Part shown: one piece after another, positions 62,343-64,000 of the stretch
How the letters are laid out: every line of letters begins with the position of its first letter
Position numbering within the stretch: position 1 is the stretch's first letter
Position numbers and translations under genes: made by a program
Source of the DNA: Clostridium septicum
GTDB taxonomy: Bacteria; Bacillota; Clostridia; Clostridiales; Clostridiaceae
Reading direction: 5' to 3'
NCBI RefSeq assembly: GCF_003606265.1
Contig: NZ_CP023671.1
Location: 2,666,001-2,730,000 of the forward strand
DNA: 64,000 nucleotides
The notes under the pieces: model-generated
Seen by the model: only the letters and a program-made list of their open reading frames with translations
What the model was told of the DNA's origin: nothing
Databases searched by the model: none

Positions 62343-62654
62343 CTATTTTAATAAATTAGCAGTTACTTCAATTATGTGAGTCATTCTTTCCATATCAAGT
62401 TTTAGTATTTCTTTTCCTAGTTCTGTAATTACATAAACCTTTCTACGCTTATCATCATTAGGAATAGGTTTTATAAAATCTAATTTCAATAAATTTTCTA
62501 TAGCACCATAAAGAGTTCCAGGAGCTAATCTTACTTGTTCATTACTTAATTTTTCTACTTTTTGCATAATAACATAACCATGAGCTGGCTCTAACAATGC
62601 TAATAAAATATAATAAGTTGTTTCAGTTAAAGGTAAATTTTTATCTCTATTCAT
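62343..62654 (-). CDS. PadR-family transcription regulator
   Basis: Small winged-helix regulator of 103 residues, PadR subfamily 2 length. Marks: LTETTYYILLALLEPAHGYV at the start, the recognition region LAPGTLYGAIENLLKLDFI, and the wing DDKRRKVYVITELGKEIL. It probably represses its own operon; a cluster of inverted repeats lies 40-85 bases upstream. Confidence 0.92.
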   Translation of the reverse strand: MNRDKNLPLTETTYYILLALLEPAHGYVIMQKVEKLSNEQVRLAPGTLYGAIENLLKLDFIKPIPNDDKRRKVYVITELGKEILKLDMERMTHIIEVTANLLK

Positions 62655-62693
62655 AATTTCTCCTTAATTTATAAACTAATTGTATAATAAAAC

Positions 62694-62740
62694 TATACAG
62701 TTAAACTATATAGTTTTATTATATACAGGTTAACTGTATA
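62694..62740 (-). promoter_or_regulatory. Candidate PadR operator
   Basis: TATACAGTTAA (62694-62704) and its exact reverse complement TTAACTGTATA (62730-62740) enclose the palindrome AACTATATAGTT (62704-62715). The cluster lies just upstream of padR and would cover its promoter. Confidence 0.55.
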
Positions 62741-62833
62741 TTACAACAATAATATTAGAGTTTATTTAATAATTGGTTATTAATACCTATAAATAAAATA
62801 TAATAGCAATATATTTTATTCTTATTTTTAACA

Positions 62834-63022
62834 TTATGAGGAGATATTTTCTTTAATTAGTTTCATAAATATATCAGGGGAAACTACTTTTACTTTAGGA
62901 TTTTCTTTTAACTTATAAATGGCTTCTTGAACATTAATTATATTTTTACTCCAAGGATGAACATAAACAAAAGTATATGAATTTGGATTCTTAGATTTGA
63001 ATTTATTATATATAGGATTACT
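62834..63022 (-). pseudogene. Remnant of a longer gene (3' end only)
   Basis: A 62-codon frame without a start codon, closed on its 5' side by an in-frame stop at 63023-63025. It reads ...SYTFVYVHPWSKNIINVQEA... and ends KVKVVSPDIFMKLIKENISS. The VHPWS segment and the KVKVVSPDIFMKLIKE tail look like the extreme C terminus of a larger extracellular enzyme, possibly a GxGYxYP-type glycoside hydrolase. The rest of the gene is missing, so this is a decayed fragment. Confidence 0.5.
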
Positions 63023-63040
63023 TTAGAAAGTACACTTTAT

Positions 63041-63784
63041 TCATTTATATGTAGTGTTTAGTTTGTTGTAAATTATTCCAGAAAATAAATATCCTAAAAA
63101 TAATCCATTTACAACAGTAACAACAAATCTTCCAAGGGGGAAATTACCTTCAATATGTATAGAAAAAAAATAACTAATAATTAAAGTTAAAGCTTGTACT
63201 ATAAAAATATAGAAAATAAATTTCTTTTTATTTATTTTATTAGTAGTAATAGATCCTTTATTTTTAATCTTAAAAAAGAAAAGAATAACTATTAATAATC
63301 CTATTAAAGTACTACTATGTTGAAGTATTTTATATACAGGAATATTGTAATTTAATAATAAAACTTCATTTTTTAGAAAATCTATATTCTCAACAAAAAA
63401 TCCTGTGTTATGTGTAAATGCATCCCAAAATATATGAGTTATCATACCAATTATACATGAGTATATAAATACTAAATATTCTTTTAAAGTAGTTAATTTA
63501 TTTTTTTTGTTTAAAAGATAAATATAATTTTTTGATATAAAATTAGGTAAAGTTAAAATAAAAATTTCTTGTATGTAAGTAAAAAATAAGTAGTTTAGTA
63601 TTAAACAAAGTGGTAAGTTTAAAATAATAAATCCAGATAAAGTATGACCTATACCACTACTAGGACTAAATAGTAAAAAATAAATAAAATCGGGTGCCAT
63701 TGATCCTAGAATTAACCCCATTAAATTAAAATATTTATTTTTAAAAAATATAACAGCAGCGGGATGTGATAATGTAAATGGCAT
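63041..63784 (-). CDS. DUF4184 family membrane protein
   Basis: Membrane protein of 247 residues with about six to seven hydrophobic segments. The N terminus PFTLSHPAAVIFF and LILGSMAPDFIYFL is the DUF4184 signature; a second His/Asp pair occurs in THIFWDAFTHNTGFF. These His and Asp residues resemble the metal-site pattern of membrane-bound YdjM-like hydrolases, so a metal-dependent hydrolase role is possible. Starts with a GGAGGT-type site. Single gene. Confidence 0.83.
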   Translation of the reverse strand: MPFTLSHPAAVIFFKNKYFNLMGLILGSMAPDFIYFLLFSPSSGIGHTLSGFIILNLPLCLILNYLFFTYIQEIFILTLPNFISKNYIYLLNKKNKLTTLKEYLVFIYSCIIGMITHIFWDAFTHNTGFFVENIDFLKNEVLLLNYNIPVYKILQHSSTLIGLLIVILFFFKIKNKGSITTNKINKKKFIFYIFIVQALTLIISYFFSIHIEGNFPLGRFVVTVVNGLFLGYLFSGIIYNKLNTTYK

Positions 63785-64000
63785 AAATAACCTCCTTTTA
63801 AATTTTATTTAATATTATATATTATTTTAAATTAGAAATAAATAATAGAAATTTTGAAAAGATTTAATATTAATTTAAGATAAAATTAAAGTTAAGAAAA
63901 TAAATTTTAAATTGTTTAACTTTTATTAGGAGTGTATAGAAACATTTTTATAAAATATAGCCTATTTTATAAAAATGTGATTTAATAATAATTAATATAA

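Overview
The window is about 27-30% GC by eye, with Gram-positive Shine-Dalgarno sites, sortase-anchored surface proteins and low-GC clostridial protein families. It fits a gut-associated Clostridium sensu stricto (C. perfringens-like). I cannot name the species from sequence alone.

Layout. 1-13.2 kb is mixed chromosome. It holds MntP, a YjdM-like zinc-ribbon protein, NudC, and a two-component system with an ABC-2 exporter (2.1-7.1 kb). An insertion sequence of 1275 bp sits directly behind the exporter. Then come a secreted PTP-like phytase, a WYL regulator with a GyrI-like protein, a radical SAM protein, cytidine deaminase and a Crp/Fnr regulator. 13.6-36.1 kb is a surface region. It carries a GH136-like beta-helix protein, two closely related GH20 enzymes, a Shr-like haem/haemoglobin protein under a Fur box, a GntR/MFS pair, and an AAA+ gene whose 5' part has two stop codons. 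36.5-54.1 kb is a choline-degrading glycyl-radical bacterial microcompartment (cut) locus. 54.4-64 kb holds a Dus enzyme, a secreted dockerin-bearing GH2 enzyme, an intracellular deaminase-domain protein, GreA, a PadR/DUF2812 pair, a gene remnant and a DUF4184 protein.

How the genes work together. In the cut locus CutC, activated by CutD, splits choline into trimethylamine and acetaldehyde inside a shell. An acylating aldehyde dehydrogenase makes acetyl-CoA, PduL makes acetyl phosphate, and an iron-type alcohol dehydrogenase can regenerate NAD+. A MerR-type regulator probably acts at two promoters with 20-bp spacers between it and the operon. A second aldehyde dehydrogenase homologue has Ser in place of the catalytic Cys, so it is probably not a catalyst. 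No tandem-domain (BMC-T) shell protein is present.

The surface enzymes look aimed at host glycans such as milk oligosaccharides or mucin. One anchored GH20 enzyme carries a cohesin-like module and the distant GH2 enzyme carries a dockerin, so they may assemble on the cell surface. The paralogues share blocks of nearly identical DNA, which points to recent duplication or gene conversion.
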